A DNA stretch of 64,000 nucleotides, from the NCBI GenBank assembly GCA_006176705.1, contig QRFJ01000477.1:1092214-1156213 (forward strand), in the 5' to 3' direction. The translations under genes were made by a program, and so were the position numbers. Position 1 is the stretch's first letter. Each line of letters opens with the position of its first letter. The notes under the pieces were generated by a model. That model did no database searches. It saw only the letters and a program-made list of their open reading frames with translations, and was not told the DNA's origin. Shown piece after piece: positions 35,191-47,219 of the stretch. The DNA is from Cocos nucifera (taxonomy: Eukaryota > Streptophyta > Magnoliopsida > Arecales > Arecaceae).

Positions 35191-35864
35191 TTGATGTATT
35201 ATATTTTTTTGATACTGCTTATAAAAAATATATATAATTTATATTTTTAATATAATATAATTAGTTTTTAATTTTTGATTATTATATTATCTTTAGATTT
35301 TAATTATAATAGATATTAAAAAAAATAATTCATGATGATTAATTAAAATAAAATTTTTAAAAATATATTATTATTAATTTTTTTAAAAAAATAAAATTAA
35401 CTATTAGCATTAGTATTAGCAACAAAAATTACCATCGCTAATAATTATTGGCAATGGCATTAGCCTCTACTTGCCATCGCTAATATTTTTTAAAATATTT
35501 TTTATTTTATTTAAAAATTAAAAAATTAGAGATGGCATTAGCATTGGCATTTTTGGTCATTAATAATTATTAACGATGGCATTAGCCATAAAAATATCAT
35601 CCCTAGTATCTTTAATTTCTTTTAAATTTAATTTAAATATTAAAAAATAATTAGCAATGGAATTATTCCATCCCTAAAGCAGTTGCTAATAATCTTATTA
35701 GTAATGGCTAAATTTTTTATTACTAATAATGGTAATTAGCAATAAGAATTTTTTAGATTAGCTTTTATGATGGTATTAGCAATGACGGGACTATTAGTGA
35801 CGGTGGAGGGACTATTAGCGATGGCAATTAGCCATCATTAATAGTTTGGACTCTTGTAGTAATA
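35191..35864. repeat. CACTA-1 right subterminal repeats and terminus
   Basis: Dense copies of 'gatggcattagc', 'ccatcgctaataattattgg' and their complements (from 35393), ending at ctcttgtagtaata. Sequence 35191-35390 is AT-rich spacer. Confidence 0.8.
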
Positions 35865-35949
35865 GTTTATTTTTAAAATAAAATCTCTAAAATAAACTAA
35901 TTATCAATTATAAAAGTTTAATTAGAATATTTTTCTCTCTATAGAAAAA

Positions 35950-37000
35950 TTATCTGCCTCTAAGTGACTTGTCTACTTTTTTGAGTACAACCAATTGTTA
36001 GGTTTTAATTTTAAGGATTGGCTTAGAAACTTAAAAAGTGTTTTGAGTTTCAAGTAATTTATGTCATAGACTAGGAAATTGTATAGAGAATCTTGAAGAG
36101 TTCAAGAGATAGACCTTTAAAAGGTATGTTAGATATGCTCATGATTGAGATTAGCCTTATAGTTTCTTCTACAATAAGTTGGGTTATAGACTCTAGTTTT
36201 AGTGTACATTTGTGTACTTCAATGCAGAATTTTAAGAAATGTAGAAGGCTGAGGCTAAGAGAAATGATCCTACGAGTGGATAGTAGAGCAAAAGTTGCTA
36301 TTATGATCATAGGGATATATCCTCTTCAACTACCATCTAATTTTTATCTAGAATTAGGAGACTATTATTATATACCTGCTGCTAGTAGAAATTTGATTTA
36401 TATTTTAAGCTTAGCATAGGATGACTATGAAATAAGTTTTAATAAAAACTATTATACTATTTATTTTGAAAAAAAAGTGGTTGGATGTGGTTACTTAATT
36501 AATAGTCTCTATTATTTATATATTGATGCAAATGAATTAGTTAACCTATCCAAGCAAATAGTGAGTACCGTTGGGTCTAAGAGATCCAAAGATGAAATTA
36601 ACCTAAAGTACATGTAGCACCTTAAACTAGATCATATTGGAGGAAAAAGGATTAATAGACTAGTGAAAGGTCTTTTAGACTCATTCTCGGGTGAGTCATA
36701 TTCAGTCTATAAGTCCTGCCTTAAAGAAAAAGTGACCAAGCTACCCTTTATAGAACATAGGAAAAGGTCTACTAAGATACTTGCTCTGGTACATACAGAT
36801 GTGTGTGGTCTATTTGATGTGTCGGTCAGAGAAGGTTATCTCTACTTCATCATCTTTATTGATAATTTTTTATGGTACTGGTACATTTTTTTATGAGACA
36901 TAAATCTGAAGTCTTTGAAAGATTCAAGAAATTTAGATCTGAAGTAGAGAAGCAAACTAGAAAATCACTTAAGGTACTTCGATCAAATCGAGAAGGAGAA
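35950..37000 (+). pseudogene. Copia C gag remnant, protease and integrase start
   Basis: Codons near 35950-36040 resemble the copia A gag start (a Met-to-Leu change at the start, then FNFKDWLRNLKSVL). An internal deletion then brings in the protease (SWVIDSSFSVHLCTSMQ, about 36178-36228; Ser replaces the active-site Gly), IPAASRNLIYILSLA (about 36375-36418), the zinc region (YKSCLKEKVTKLPF) and the integrase start (LVHTDVCGLFDV, about 36788-36825). Stops appear at 36419 and 36894. Element D interrupts the second catalytic motif region at 36996-37000. Confidence 0.8.
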
Positions 37001-37874
37001 TATTGAAATAATTGGTACTGCTTTGATACCAATTGTTATGCCTATGCCTGCTTAGAATCAGAGTCGTAGATCCGATCTCTTGCACAAACTTGAATGTTAA
37101 TCCAGAAATATGAAGAAGAGCAAAAGTTGATGGCGGCACCTAGGGCTTGGCATTGGAACCAGAGAGAAAAGAGAGAAGAGAGTTTGAGGAAGAAAAGATA
37201 TATTGATTTTTTATTTTTTAAAAAAAATTTTTAATATATACTATGTATTTATACATAGCTATTAGGCCTGACCAAAAACTCTCATAGCTAAATCCAGTAC
37301 ATGAAAGCACTCACCGAGCCCGTGTACACCCATGTCTCCTATGCTCTCATACCCTAGATCTAAATTCAATCCATACATGAGTTAGCCACCTTAAGACCTT
37401 ATTGGATCAAGACTTAAAATCTCAAACAGAAAATCCCGTGCAGTTCTATTTGCCACCATCAAGCTAGCTCTATCAGTAGTCGAGCTGGTTTGACTACGTC
37501 CTGCCTGAACCCTATCTTCTATCTGCCTAAGATAGCCAACTCGACTACACCCTAAGCTGGCTCAGTCTCAGCCCGAGCTGGCTTGACTGCGTATTAAAGC
37601 CAGCCTACCTATGTATCAACTTCTTATCTTGACTGATTCTTCTCCTTATTTTGATCCTTTGCTCCATCTTGTGTCCCAAGTCTTTGAGCACCTACCAAGC
37701 CCTCTCAAGGTCCTCACACCCGAACCTCGAGTTCGTGTAGGACTACATACTATCTTCACCATAAGACAACTCCTGTCCTAGCCCTAGGACTCCACCTATC
37801 CTAGTCTCCTAGAGCTAACACCCTAGCTCCTTCCATGGCCTCCTAAGGCTTAGGAGCACCACACAAATCCTGTA
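37001..37874 (-). repeat. Element D 3' LTR (left)
   Basis: 874 bp, aligned along its length with 39528-40391; the outer ends are tattgaaata...cctgta. It includes a tRNA-primer-like stretch 'tttgatacca' (37018-37027) inside the LTR itself. Confidence 0.88.
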
Positions 37875-38539
37875 ATCTCCACCTTGGTGTGCCCAAATCT
37901 TGGCACACCTGGCAATGTTCTCCTGTACGATCCCACTATCGATGCATGTCGATGAATGTCCTAATAGCTACTTATGCATACCTCGCTACTACCATTTTTT
38001 TTCAGTTGCTGAGCTTATTTTGAGACCTTTAGGATGACCGACTCCACTGCTGACGATCTTGGCTTGCACCTATGCACCACTCTTGGAGTTGTAGGCATCC
38101 TATTGCTTGGTAGTCGCATCATTTATCCTAGACTTTTATGGAGAATCTATAGCAATCCTATGCCAGCATCCGTTGCATACCCTGACATGGTCTCCTTAGA
38201 ACTTCGCCTATTTACCTGCACGTGCTGCTCTACTTGAAACTATGCATCTTCAATGTTGGTGTTAGGATATTGATCCTCCTGCACTCCTCCGCTCTGAAAA
38301 TATGTCAAAATTTTCTCAACCGGTGAAACCACCTCTGCCCGATGCTCCACCTAAAATTAAAGTTCCCTCGATGCTATAGAAGCTGACTCTATAATCGAGT
38401 CCTCCGAGGCTAACCATCCAATGCTGCACTGCTGGGCCTGCTGCTATACCTCAATCACTGTCGCTGGTTTTTCAAATCCTCCACACTCCACGGACCCCTC
38501 CAAAACTATCTTGGATACACTGCATTCTATAGGCTCCTC
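37875..38539 (-). other. Element D region after gag
   Basis: About 660 bp with no recognised domain. Short frames on the plus strand (38034-38237, 38421-38705) are shadows. Degraded protease-like sequence could lie here, but none was recognised. Confidence 0.45.
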
Positions 38540-39334
38540 CGAAATCACCAAGAGCTCATCCGACTCTTCACTTTCTATGACTGAAATGATAAAATCAAAA
38601 TTTTCTCCTTCCTTGCTCTTTTTTCAAAGTGGACACTCCTGCTTAAAGTATTCTGCTTCATCACACTTGAAGCACTTCTTAGATTTCTTACTGCTCCTTC
38701 ATTGATCCTTCTTCTTTTCTTGCCTAGGTCTCTCTAACACCACAAGATCTTCTTGGAATATCTTTCTCTTCATCATCCATTTTCATTGCTCGTTGGATCT
38801 TAGCATTGATACGATCTTCTCGTACACTAGTATCTCCTTACTATATAGTAGTATAGTTACCAATGGATCGAAGCTTTCGGATAGCGAACATAGCAGTAAT
38901 AAACTCTAGTCCTCCTCTTCGAGCTCCATCCTAATATTGAGCAAGTCCATGCTCATCCAATTGAATCACTGAATATGTTCCGTAACATCCTCACCCTCCT
39001 GCATTTGAAGGCTATACAGTTGCTTCTTCAGTATGAACTTTTTGCACATATTCTTTTTCATGTATAATAGATGTAATCTCAACTACAAACCCATGGATGT
39101 CTTCTCCTCCAACATGCCATACAGTACCTCATTTGCCAAACAAGTCCTAATTATGGCACATGCCTTTTTCTCCAAGAACTTCCACTCCTTATCTATCATC
39201 TCCTCTAGTCTATCCTCCATGGCCAAATTTAGCCTTATCTGAATCAACAGATCCTCCATCCTAAACTTTTATATCTTAAAAATATCTTTTTCATCAAACT
39301 TCTCAAATCCTACCTTCAACCCGCTATTCTTCAT
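38540..39334 (-). pseudogene. Element D gag (UBN2, Tnt1-like)
   Basis: Starts at the ATG at 39334 (MKNSGLKVGFEKFDEKD). Further motifs on the minus strand are EEMIDKEWKFLEKKACAIIR and LANEVLYGMLEEKT (about 39210-39105), FILKKQLYSLQMQEGEDV (about 39040-38990), and SLLLLCSLSESFDPLVT (about 38905-38855). The zinc knuckle is CFKCDEAEYFKQECP (about 38675-38630), in which Tyr replaces the zinc-binding His. Several stops are present. Gag would form the particle; without pol the element needs enzymes from a relative. Confidence 0.75.
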
Positions 39335-39527
39335 GATCAAATTGAATAAAAAATAGCCAATAGATAGATCTAAAAATTATCTTAACTAGGGACAGTAGAC
39401 AGTAGCCCTTAGATCACTTTTTTCCTTATGAAGCCTAAGAAAAACCTTAGATCTGAACCTTTCTATTGATCTCTACTAAAATCTGATCTTCTTTCTTCTT
39501 CATGCTCAACCAAACTTTGATACCACT

Positions 39528-40391
39528 TGTTGAAATAATTGGTACTGCTTTGATACCAATTATTATGCCTATGCCTACTTGGAATCACAGTCGTAGATCC
39601 GATCTCTTGCACAAATTTGGGTGTTAATATAAAAATATGAAGAAGAATAAAAGTTGATGGTGGCACCTAGGGCTTGGTGTTGGAATCAAAGAGAAAATAG
39701 AGAAGAGAGTTTGAGAGAGAAAAGATCTATATTGATTCTACATTTTTTTTTTAAATCTTAATACATCATATATATTTATACATAGCTATTAGGCCCGATC
39801 AAAAATTTTTCTGGCTAAATCTAATACATGAAAGCACTCACCAAGCCCATGTACACCCATGTCTCTCATGCTCTCATATTCTGAATCTAAATCCGATCCA
39901 TACATGTGTTAGCCATCTTAAGACTTTATTGGATCAAACCTTAAGACCCCAAACAGAAAATTTCATCTAGTTCTATTCACCACCATCGAGTTGGCTCTGT
40001 TAGTAGCTAAGTTGGCTTGACTGCATCTTATCTTCTATCTGCTTGAGATAATCAGCTTAACTACACCTCGAGTCAGTTCGGTCTCAGCTCGAGCCAGTTC
40101 GACTGCATATTAGAGCTAATCCATCTATGTATCAATCTCTTGTCTTGGCTGATTCTTCTTCTGACTTTGATCCTTTACTCCATCTTGTATCTCAGATCTT
40201 CGAAGCACCTACCAAGCCCCCTCAAGGTCCTCACACTTGAACCTCGAGTCCATACAGGGCTACAACCGTCTTCACCATAGGATAGCTCCTGTCCTAGCCC
40301 TAGGACTCCATCTATCTTAGTCTTCTAGAGCCAACACCCTAGCTCCTCTCATGGCCTCCCAAGGCTTGGGAGCATCATACCAAATCCTATA
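39528..40391 (-). repeat. Element D 5' LTR (right)
   Basis: 864 bp, partner of 37001-37874, starting tgttgaaata on the plus strand. Differences from the left copy are mostly C/T and G/A changes. Confidence 0.88.
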
Positions 40392-42580
40392 GAGAATACC
40401 TGAGTGGAGAATTTTTTGGTTATCTCAGAGAAAATAGCATAGTCTCTTAATGAACTCTACCTGAAATACCTCAACTCAATAGAATTTTAGAATGAAAAAA
40501 TTGGATCCTATTAGATATAGTTTGATCCATGATGAGCTTCACTGATCTTTCTATATTTATTTAGAGACATGACTTATTAGCAGCCAATTACTTAATTAAT
40601 CAAATTTTCTCTAAGTCTATTCCTACCACACCATATGAGACATTCATGGTAAGAAGCTAAATTTTGGTCAAATCAAAATTTGGAGATGTCCGGCCCATTT
40701 TAAATGACAACAGGTGAACAAGTTAGAGAGTAGATCTATGAGAGCTCATTTCATAGGATACCCAAAAGGATCTTTGAGATATTATTTTTACCTTCTAGAA
40801 GATCATAATATGATTATGAGTTGGCATGCCATATTCTTAGAAAAAGGGTTTATCCAAGATGGAGGCAGTGGAAGAAAAATTAAGCTTGAAGAAAGTATCT
40901 CTGAAGAACAGTGAGACATAGAATCTAAGAAACCCATTCCATCTCGTAGATCCACTAGGATCTCATATCTTCACAAAGGATATGGAGAAAATATTCCTCT
41001 TAGGTGATATAGACCATGTTGATGATCTTAAAACTTATGACGAGATGATGTAAGACATCAACTCTGAGAAATAGTTGGAAGTGATAAGATCAGAGATTGA
41101 CTCGATGCACATCAACCAAGTCTGGATCTTAGTAGATCCATCAAAAGAAATAGTTCCTGGATGCAAATAGATCTTTAAGAGAAAGATTAGTTCAGATGAA
41201 AAGGTGGAGACCTTTAAAGCTAGGCCTATGGTTAAAGTTTATAGTTAGCGTGAAGGTGTTGACTATCAAGAGACCTTGTCAGTTGCCATGCTAAAGTTCA
41301 TTCGAATACTGTTTGCTTTTGCAGTGGCTCATTACTATGAGATTTGATAGATGAATGTAAAAACTATCTTTCTGAATGAATATCTTAAGAAAGATATTTA
41401 TATGGAGCATCCTTTGAATTTTATGTCCAGTGATGGAGATTATAAGGTCTACAAGCTGCAAAGGTCCATTTATGGACTAAAGTAAGTGACTTGGAGTTGG
41501 AATACTTATTTTAATGATGCAATCAAATCATTTAGTTTTATCAAGAATGAGGAAAAATCGTGTATTTTCAAGAAGATCAATAGGAGGGCTTTCCTCATAT
41601 TGTACATGGATGAAATCCTTCTAATTAGGAATAACATTCCTATGATGACTTTTGTTAAGTTATGGTTGTCTAAAGAGTTCTCCATGAAAGATCTTGGAAA
41701 AGCATTCTATATTCTGAAAATAAAAATTTATAGAGATAGATCTAAAAGAATACTTAGTCTTTCACAGTAGCTATACATAGAGAAAGTGCTAAAGTAGTTC
41801 GACATGAAAAAATCTAAGAGAAATCTCTTGCCCTTCAGGCATGAAGTTCATCTCTCCAAGAAGATGTACCCTAGCACATCTGAGAAGATACAATGTATGA
41901 GCAAGATCTCTTATGCTTCTGCTATTGGGAGCCTCATGTACGCTATGCTATATACTCGATCTGATATTTCTTTTGCTATGAGTGTCATGAGTAGATATTA
42001 GTCGAATCCAGAAGCGGAATACTAGATTGCCGTGAAGAATATCTTTAAGTACTTGAGAAGGACTAAGGTTCTAGTTTTGATCTTTGGAGGAAACTTATGG
42101 GTACAGAGATACTCTGACTTAGACTTCATGTCTAATATTGATGATAGAAAATCTACATCAGATTTTATATTCATGTATAATGGTGGAACGGTTAGCTGAA
42201 ATAATTTCAAATAACCGATCATTGCAGATTCCATCATGAAGGTAGAATATATCATCGCATTGGAGTTTCTTAAGGAAGGATTCTGGTTCAAGAAGTTCAT
42301 TGTAGAGCTGGATGTGAATCCATCAGATGTCGTTCCACTTTTCCATAACAATAATGGTGCTATAGCACTTGCTAAGAAACTGAGGTCTCATCAGAAGTCC
42401 AAGCATATTGAGCGATGAATCCATTTGATTCACAAATACCTTGAAAAGAAGTTCGTCAAAGTACAAAGAGTTAACTCGATAGATAATGTGACTGATTTGC
42501 TGACTAAGTCACTGAGCCAATAGAAAACTAAAGCTCACTTTAAGAAGATGGAGCTTAGGTTTATGGCCAATAGGCTTTAG
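40392..42580 (+). pseudogene. Copia C integrase end, reverse transcriptase and RNase H (broken)
   Basis: Continues after element D. The order is integrase C-terminal pieces (LESRSMRAHFIGYPKGS, about 40720-40770), reverse-transcriptase fingers (EVIRSEIDSMHINQVW-like, about 41078-41130), MNVKTIFLNEYLKKDIYMEH (about 41352-41410), and the catalytic motif read as YMDE in place of YVDD (about 41605-41616). RNase H follows with DSIMKVEYIIALEFLKEGFW (about 42225-42285), NNNGAIALAKKLRSHQKSKH (about 42347-42408) and the tail DNVTDLLTKSLSQ. The stop is at 42578-42580. Unlike copia A, the RNase H middle is present. Many stops show long decay. Confidence 0.82.
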
Positions 42581-42594
42581 ATCAAGTGTGAGAT

Positions 42595-44869
42595 TATTAG
42601 ATATACGCCCTAGAAGGTAGATTGGCTAACACATGCATATTTTCTGGAGCATAATTTTATAATTAAAATTTTAAAATTAGTAAAATTAGATTATTTTTTT
42701 ATTTATGTTATGTATTTTTTTATGTCTATGAATCATCCAAGTTGACTTGACAATGATACGTATTTTCAAAAGTTGAGAATTTGAAGCATATGTTATTTGG
42801 GGTCAATTTCTAAATGCTTCTGATCGATAAATCATCACGAGGATAGTGAATGATCTAGATAGATTGGTGCATGGATTGCTTTTCTTCTTGGATAGACGAA
42901 TACTCTTGAGTTTACAGTATGAAGATATTAAAGTGAGAGTATAGATGCATGATAGAGATCAAGAATACTGAGTATGACCAGCATGAGAAGTCACTTGGAT
43001 AGTTACCCACTTATCATGATTTACTCGATATTGTAGGTGTGTAGATAATTTTTTGACTTATGGTGCCTCGACTGTTCATAGTAGGATTACTGTAGTTTGA
43101 CTGTACAATCATTTGGTTACCTAGCCATTTGAAATTTTATGGTGCATGTTGGCTATAGTAGATCCACTGTATAAATAGGATATACATCAAGATGGCTATA
43201 GTAGATGAATAATGAAAAAGAGTTTTCATAAGATTTCATATAGACTCGAGTCAATTGAATCTGGTATATAACGAATGAATTGGTTTGATGAGTTATCCTT
43301 GACTTGCATCTTATCAAAATTTACGATAAAAAAATCAAACTATACGGTAACTACACTTAGAGATTCATTTTCAGTTCTATTAGATTGCCACTATATATAT
43401 ACTGTTAGGTGTCATTGTTAGATTATAGAATCAATTAAAATTATTTTGGTAATCAATAATTCTTAATTGGTTGAATTGAAAAGATTTCAGTCCATTGAAA
43501 AGAGTTTCAATGATATTATTAATAGAGATCATAATGTATCCAATTATCAGACAAAATTGAACCTATAGGATCACACAATAAAGGTATTAGATCTTGGATT
43601 AAACAATTAGGCTTGTGAAGTTCTAATTAGATTAATATTTGAGAAATCTTATTGGGTTTAGGTGCACCATGCTAGCATATGGTCAAACCCAATCCTTTTT
43701 GACTTGATCAACCTATTAGATAGGATTTAGATGAAGTTAAACCTAGAGTTCTGCTTTTTCTTCCCACCCCAGACTGGATAAGAATGAGAAGAAGGGGCAC
43801 CAAGAGTTGGCGCCCCCTTCTCGTGCATGCATGGAAATAAGCGAGAAAGAAGGGGTGCATGCCCCCTCCTCTAGATAAGCTCTGCGCATGCCCCCTGGTG
43901 TTTGGATAAGAAAGGGAAGAGAGAAGGGGTGCATGCCCCCTCATCTTTGGATAAGCTCCAAGGGGCCACACCCACTGAAGAATGCGTGTGGATAGAGATG
44001 GGCGCACACCTATTAGATGGAGATCTAAGGGGCGCTAATAGTTGGCGCCCCCTCTAATATGAATTTGCGCATGAGTTTACATAGTTTCTTGTGAGGGATG
44101 GGGCGTAAAAAGGAGTCGTTTTGCTTTAAGGTGTAGAAAAGTCAATAATTTAAAACAAAAGGACTCTAGGATTTACTTAAACCCTTGAAAGAAATCTGAT
44201 TTCTCTTTGGTGAAGTAACGCACATATTTTCTTGCACAACACTAGAGCCCCATGCCCACTTTATTCTCATGCCTCTCCTTTTCCCACATGATCTCTCTCT
44301 CTTCCTCACTCCTCATGCCCAAGGAGTTGGAGAGTTCTAGTGATCCAGCCATCCAAGGTATGGGGTGCACAAATCCAGAAAAATCTACGCATAGATCCAA
44401 GAAGATTCGATTAGATCCAAGGTGATCTGATTTCAATCTACATCCGAAAAGAAGAAAGAAGGCTGATCCATTGATCCAGATTAGATCTGAAGGCAGAATA
44501 AGCACTTTTGAAAGATCCAACTTGGAGAAGAAGAATTTGAAGGAAGAATGATCTAGATCGATCACGAGTGAATACCTATAGAGGTCGGATATGTGTGCAA
44601 CTTTGCAAAAATCTCATTGGATTACCATGACAAACGAATTACGGTGAAAAGCTACCCATGCAAAGGTATTGGTAAAATTACTAATCTAATTTTTTTTTAT
44701 AAAAATTTTAGAATCTTAATTTCAGCATGTGAATGCTCCTGGCTATGTGTAGATTAGATCAATATTTTGTATGCATGCTTAAATTTAAAAATATTTTAAA
44801 TCTAGATCAGTTTGGTTTCCACTGGGATTTGATTTCTGCATGCGTATCTCGGAAGTTAGGCTTCTTTCA
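42595..44869 (+). repeat. Copia C 3' LTR
   Basis: Begins tattagatatacgccctagaag directly after a purine tract, matching the copia A LTR start. Alignment continues through 'gttgagaatttgaagcat' (about 42771) and 'catcacgaggatagtga' (about 42834). Its likely end is ggcttctttca at 44869, giving 2275 bp, close to the 2284-2295 bp of copia A. A local repeat of 'agaaggggtgcatgccccct' lies at 43780-43945. Confidence 0.7.
43780..44055 (+). repeat. Short repeats of 'ggcgccccct' and 'ggtgcatgccccct' in the copia C LTR
   Basis: Copies near 43800, 43853, 43885, 43928 and 44044 with intervening 'ggataagctc'. Imperfect, 35-75 bp apart. The frames they create are not genes. Confidence 0.6.
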
Positions 44870-46889
44870 AGAATTTCCTCTTCTATACATCTTTGGTACT
44901 TATTGTATTTTGGTTGCACTACTGCTACTATAATTTTGATCATGGGGGATCGTGCAAGATGTTCAAGGGCATTCTATTGTTTGCCTCTTTGTCGAACATT
45001 GTGCATATCCTCCATCATATAGTTCAACTGGTATAGAGTTAATTCAAATGGCACTTTCAGCTTCACTTATGATCATGCTTTGGAGAATTGCACATCAAGA
45101 TGCTCTAGGATGTTCTACTTCTTGTGCTTGCCTCTTTGCTGAACTTTTTGCATCTCTTGTCTTATTAAGTCAATTGGCACAAAGTCACTTTACAAGGCAA
45201 ATCCTGATTCAACTATTATCATGCTTCAACTGATGTTCTATGGACTTTTGTTTTACTATGTGGTTTCACTTTGTTTCATTGTATATAGGTTTCATACTAG
45301 TGCAGTTCAATCACTCTATTTCAGCCTACTTCACTCACTATCTATGTTACTATCCACAGTTATTGGTTGCTATGTTCTCTTTTTATCTATTCTATTTCTC
45401 TATTATAGTTTATACCTTCTTGCAATATTTTCATGCATTTACTCCTCTGAGATACTTTTGCATGTTGTTATTTTGTTCTCTTCTAGCCGCATGGTTACTC
45501 TTGTAATTAACTTCTTAGCATGAATGAAATGTTCAGCTTTATGTACAAAAAAAATCCCCTGCTTCTCCTCCTATGCAAGGATATTATATGGTGAGGAAAC
45601 CAACCAAGCGATGCTCCAAAATTCCAGCCATGCTAGTTGTTTAAGGGATTATCAGGAATAGGGAGGCTGAAGCACATCCTCTTCAAAAGAAACAAAAGAA
45701 GAAAAAGGATTGATGCCGAGAAAATGCTGCCATTTTTTGATCAAGAAAACAACAACAAGGAGAAACAAGCCTACTCCAATCAAGATTCAAAATATGGAAG
45801 AAATTATATTTAATAAAATTATAATAGCAAATGCTATATTGATGTACAAAAAGACACTATATCCTAGTTCTTAATTTCAATAAGGGGAGATGCAAAACAA
45901 AAAAACTTTTGATGTATAGCGATAATAATTGTCGCAATTCAGGTTTGCACATTCAACCATTCATGGATTCATGTGTATCCAGAGAATTTAAGGGTTCAAA
46001 TTACAACCTGCCAATTATCCTTGCTTTAGGATGTGGAGATGGGGAGAACACTAAAGGGGGAGGGGAAGGACCAAAAAAATAAATAAAAATGATTTGCATC
46101 AACGCCTTCGGTGTTATCGACCCCACCTCCCACCTCTGTGATAGCTGCCTTTGCCACCACCTCACCTCCTCTGATATCCCCCATCATCTTGCCCTCTCCT
46201 TCCAAGGGAGGCAGCTCCTTCCACCTCTGTCCTTTTTTAATCGATCACCTGTCCTTCCCCCTTCCCCCCTCCCTTCTCTCCTTTCTCCTTATTCCTTTTT
46301 CCTTTTTCATTCCCATTCGTAAGGCCTTTGATTCCACCCTTACCAAGGCTCACTGATATTGCCCCTAGAAATTTATCAGAGAATGAAAGATAGAAGGGTG
46401 TCGAATGAAATAACCCTTAAAATTGGAAGAAAATAGTGAAAACTATTTCAAACCATTTATATGAATGAAGGGTATTTTCGTTTATTGAAATAATAACCTA
46501 ATACCGTCTACAGATAAGAGAATAGTAGGATCATATTAAAATATTTTAAAAATTTAAAAAATTAATTCGATCAATTTTAAATAAAAAGAATTTAAATAAA
46601 ATTAGATTAAAATTAAATTGATATTTTACTATATTACTCTATATCATTCTAACAATTATGTGACTTATGGGTGGCCCTTCTATATTTTATCATCATCATT
46701 GGTCTCCTATGTTTGAGGCTATGAAACTTCACGGTCATATGCAGTTCCTGCAGTGTCTGAGCTTGGGATGCCTCTCAGACGGTACAATAGTATCTGGGGC
46801 AATAACGACAAGAAAACGTCCCCAGAGCCGCGCACCTCTCGGAGTATGGTATGCATTATCAAAGCAATTGGAACTTGGGGAGGAGGAAG

Positions 46890-46923
<34 letters not shown>

Positions 46924-47190
46924 GATGGAAAGGAGAAGACAGCACAAAGGGGCAGAGAAAAGCCAATGCACGGGCACACAAAGGTAACAAAGACATCAAC
47001 AGTATGGGAATGACCAGCTCTCTCGGTTATCCTTTTGTATGTGTTGGACAAAGTAGATCCTATATAAAATTTGTGCTGTACAGAGAAGCAAAGCAAGGGG
47101 ATCTGAACATGGTTCCTCAGAAGCCAACGTCCAAAACTATGAGCTTTTGGGATTCTCTTAAACTCTCCTCTTCAGTTCTCCTTGCTTGAC
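44870..47190. other. Gene-free stretch downstream of the YUCCA gene
   Basis: No recognisable transposon or gene. T-rich 45220-45520 yields hydrophobic frames, which are common by chance in such sequence. 46200-46320 is C/T-rich. 46390-46640 is AT-rich. GC-rich 46680-47010 carries several overlapping frames on both strands around the CT repeat, without a start, splice or domain signal I can support. The 3' untranslated region of the YUCCA gene presumably lies in its last few hundred bases. Confidence 0.55.
46891..46921 (+). repeat. (CT)15 microsatellite
   Basis: Uninterrupted CT repeat, 31 bases. Confidence 0.97.
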
Positions 47191-47219
47191 GCTAATTGCT
47201 TGTTGTCGCGGGAAGTGGT

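Larger units (their letters stand above)
430..35864 (+). mobile_element. CACTA (En/Spm) element 1, nested host of several insertions
   Basis: The right end at about 35861-35864 reads ctcttgtagtaata, a decayed form of the CACTA terminal repeat (CACTACTACAAGAG read inward). Both ends carry the same subterminal motif, gatggcattag (640-930 and 1550-1630 on the left, 35393-35864 on the right). Between them, on the plus strand, lie a TNPD-like transposase (Transposase_21) and then a Transposase_24 gene, the usual CACTA order. Both are broken by stops and by copia A, a MITE and copia B. No clear left terminus was found, so the left edge given is approximate and the element may begin before the window. 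On the right it abuts the leader of copia C, so it inserted into that element. Confidence 0.75.
37001..40391 (-). mobile_element. Gag-only LTR retrotransposon D (TR-GAG type)
   Basis: LTRs 37001-37874 and 39528-40391 are flanked by perfect 5-bp duplications gagaa (36996-37000 and 40392-40396). The minus-strand primer-binding site TGGTATCAAAGTTTGG lies at 39510-39525, two bases from the 5' LTR, and the polypurine tract (aaggtggagat, minus strand) adjoins 37874. The internal region is only 1653 bp and carries a Tnt1-like gag without protease, integrase or reverse transcriptase. It matches the known class of terminal-repeat elements with only GAG, which depend on a partner for copying. It sits in the integrase gene of copia C. 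Confidence 0.88.
35865..44869 (+). mobile_element. Ty1/copia element C (oldest layer), 5' part missing from the window
   Basis: Plus-strand leader sequence from 35865 aligns with the copia A leader next to its gag start. It is followed by a gag remnant, protease, integrase start, inserted element D, the rest of integrase, reverse transcriptase and RNase H, the polypurine tract at about 42581-42594 and a 3' LTR from 42595. The 5' LTR would lie left of CACTA-1, outside the window. It belongs to the same family as copia A by LTR start and protein motifs but is far more decayed. The right boundary (about 44869) is inferred from alignment with the copia A LTR end. Confidence 0.78.

Noticed and set aside
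45221..45523. Hydrophobic 100-codon frame that could look like a membrane protein
   Set aside because: T-rich DNA readily gives such frames; a second overlapping frame is equally hydrophobic and there are no conserved motifs.
46667..47189. Cluster of frames around the CT repeat, including Ser/Leu repeats
   Set aside because: Open on both strands because of the CT/GA run; no domain or splice pattern.
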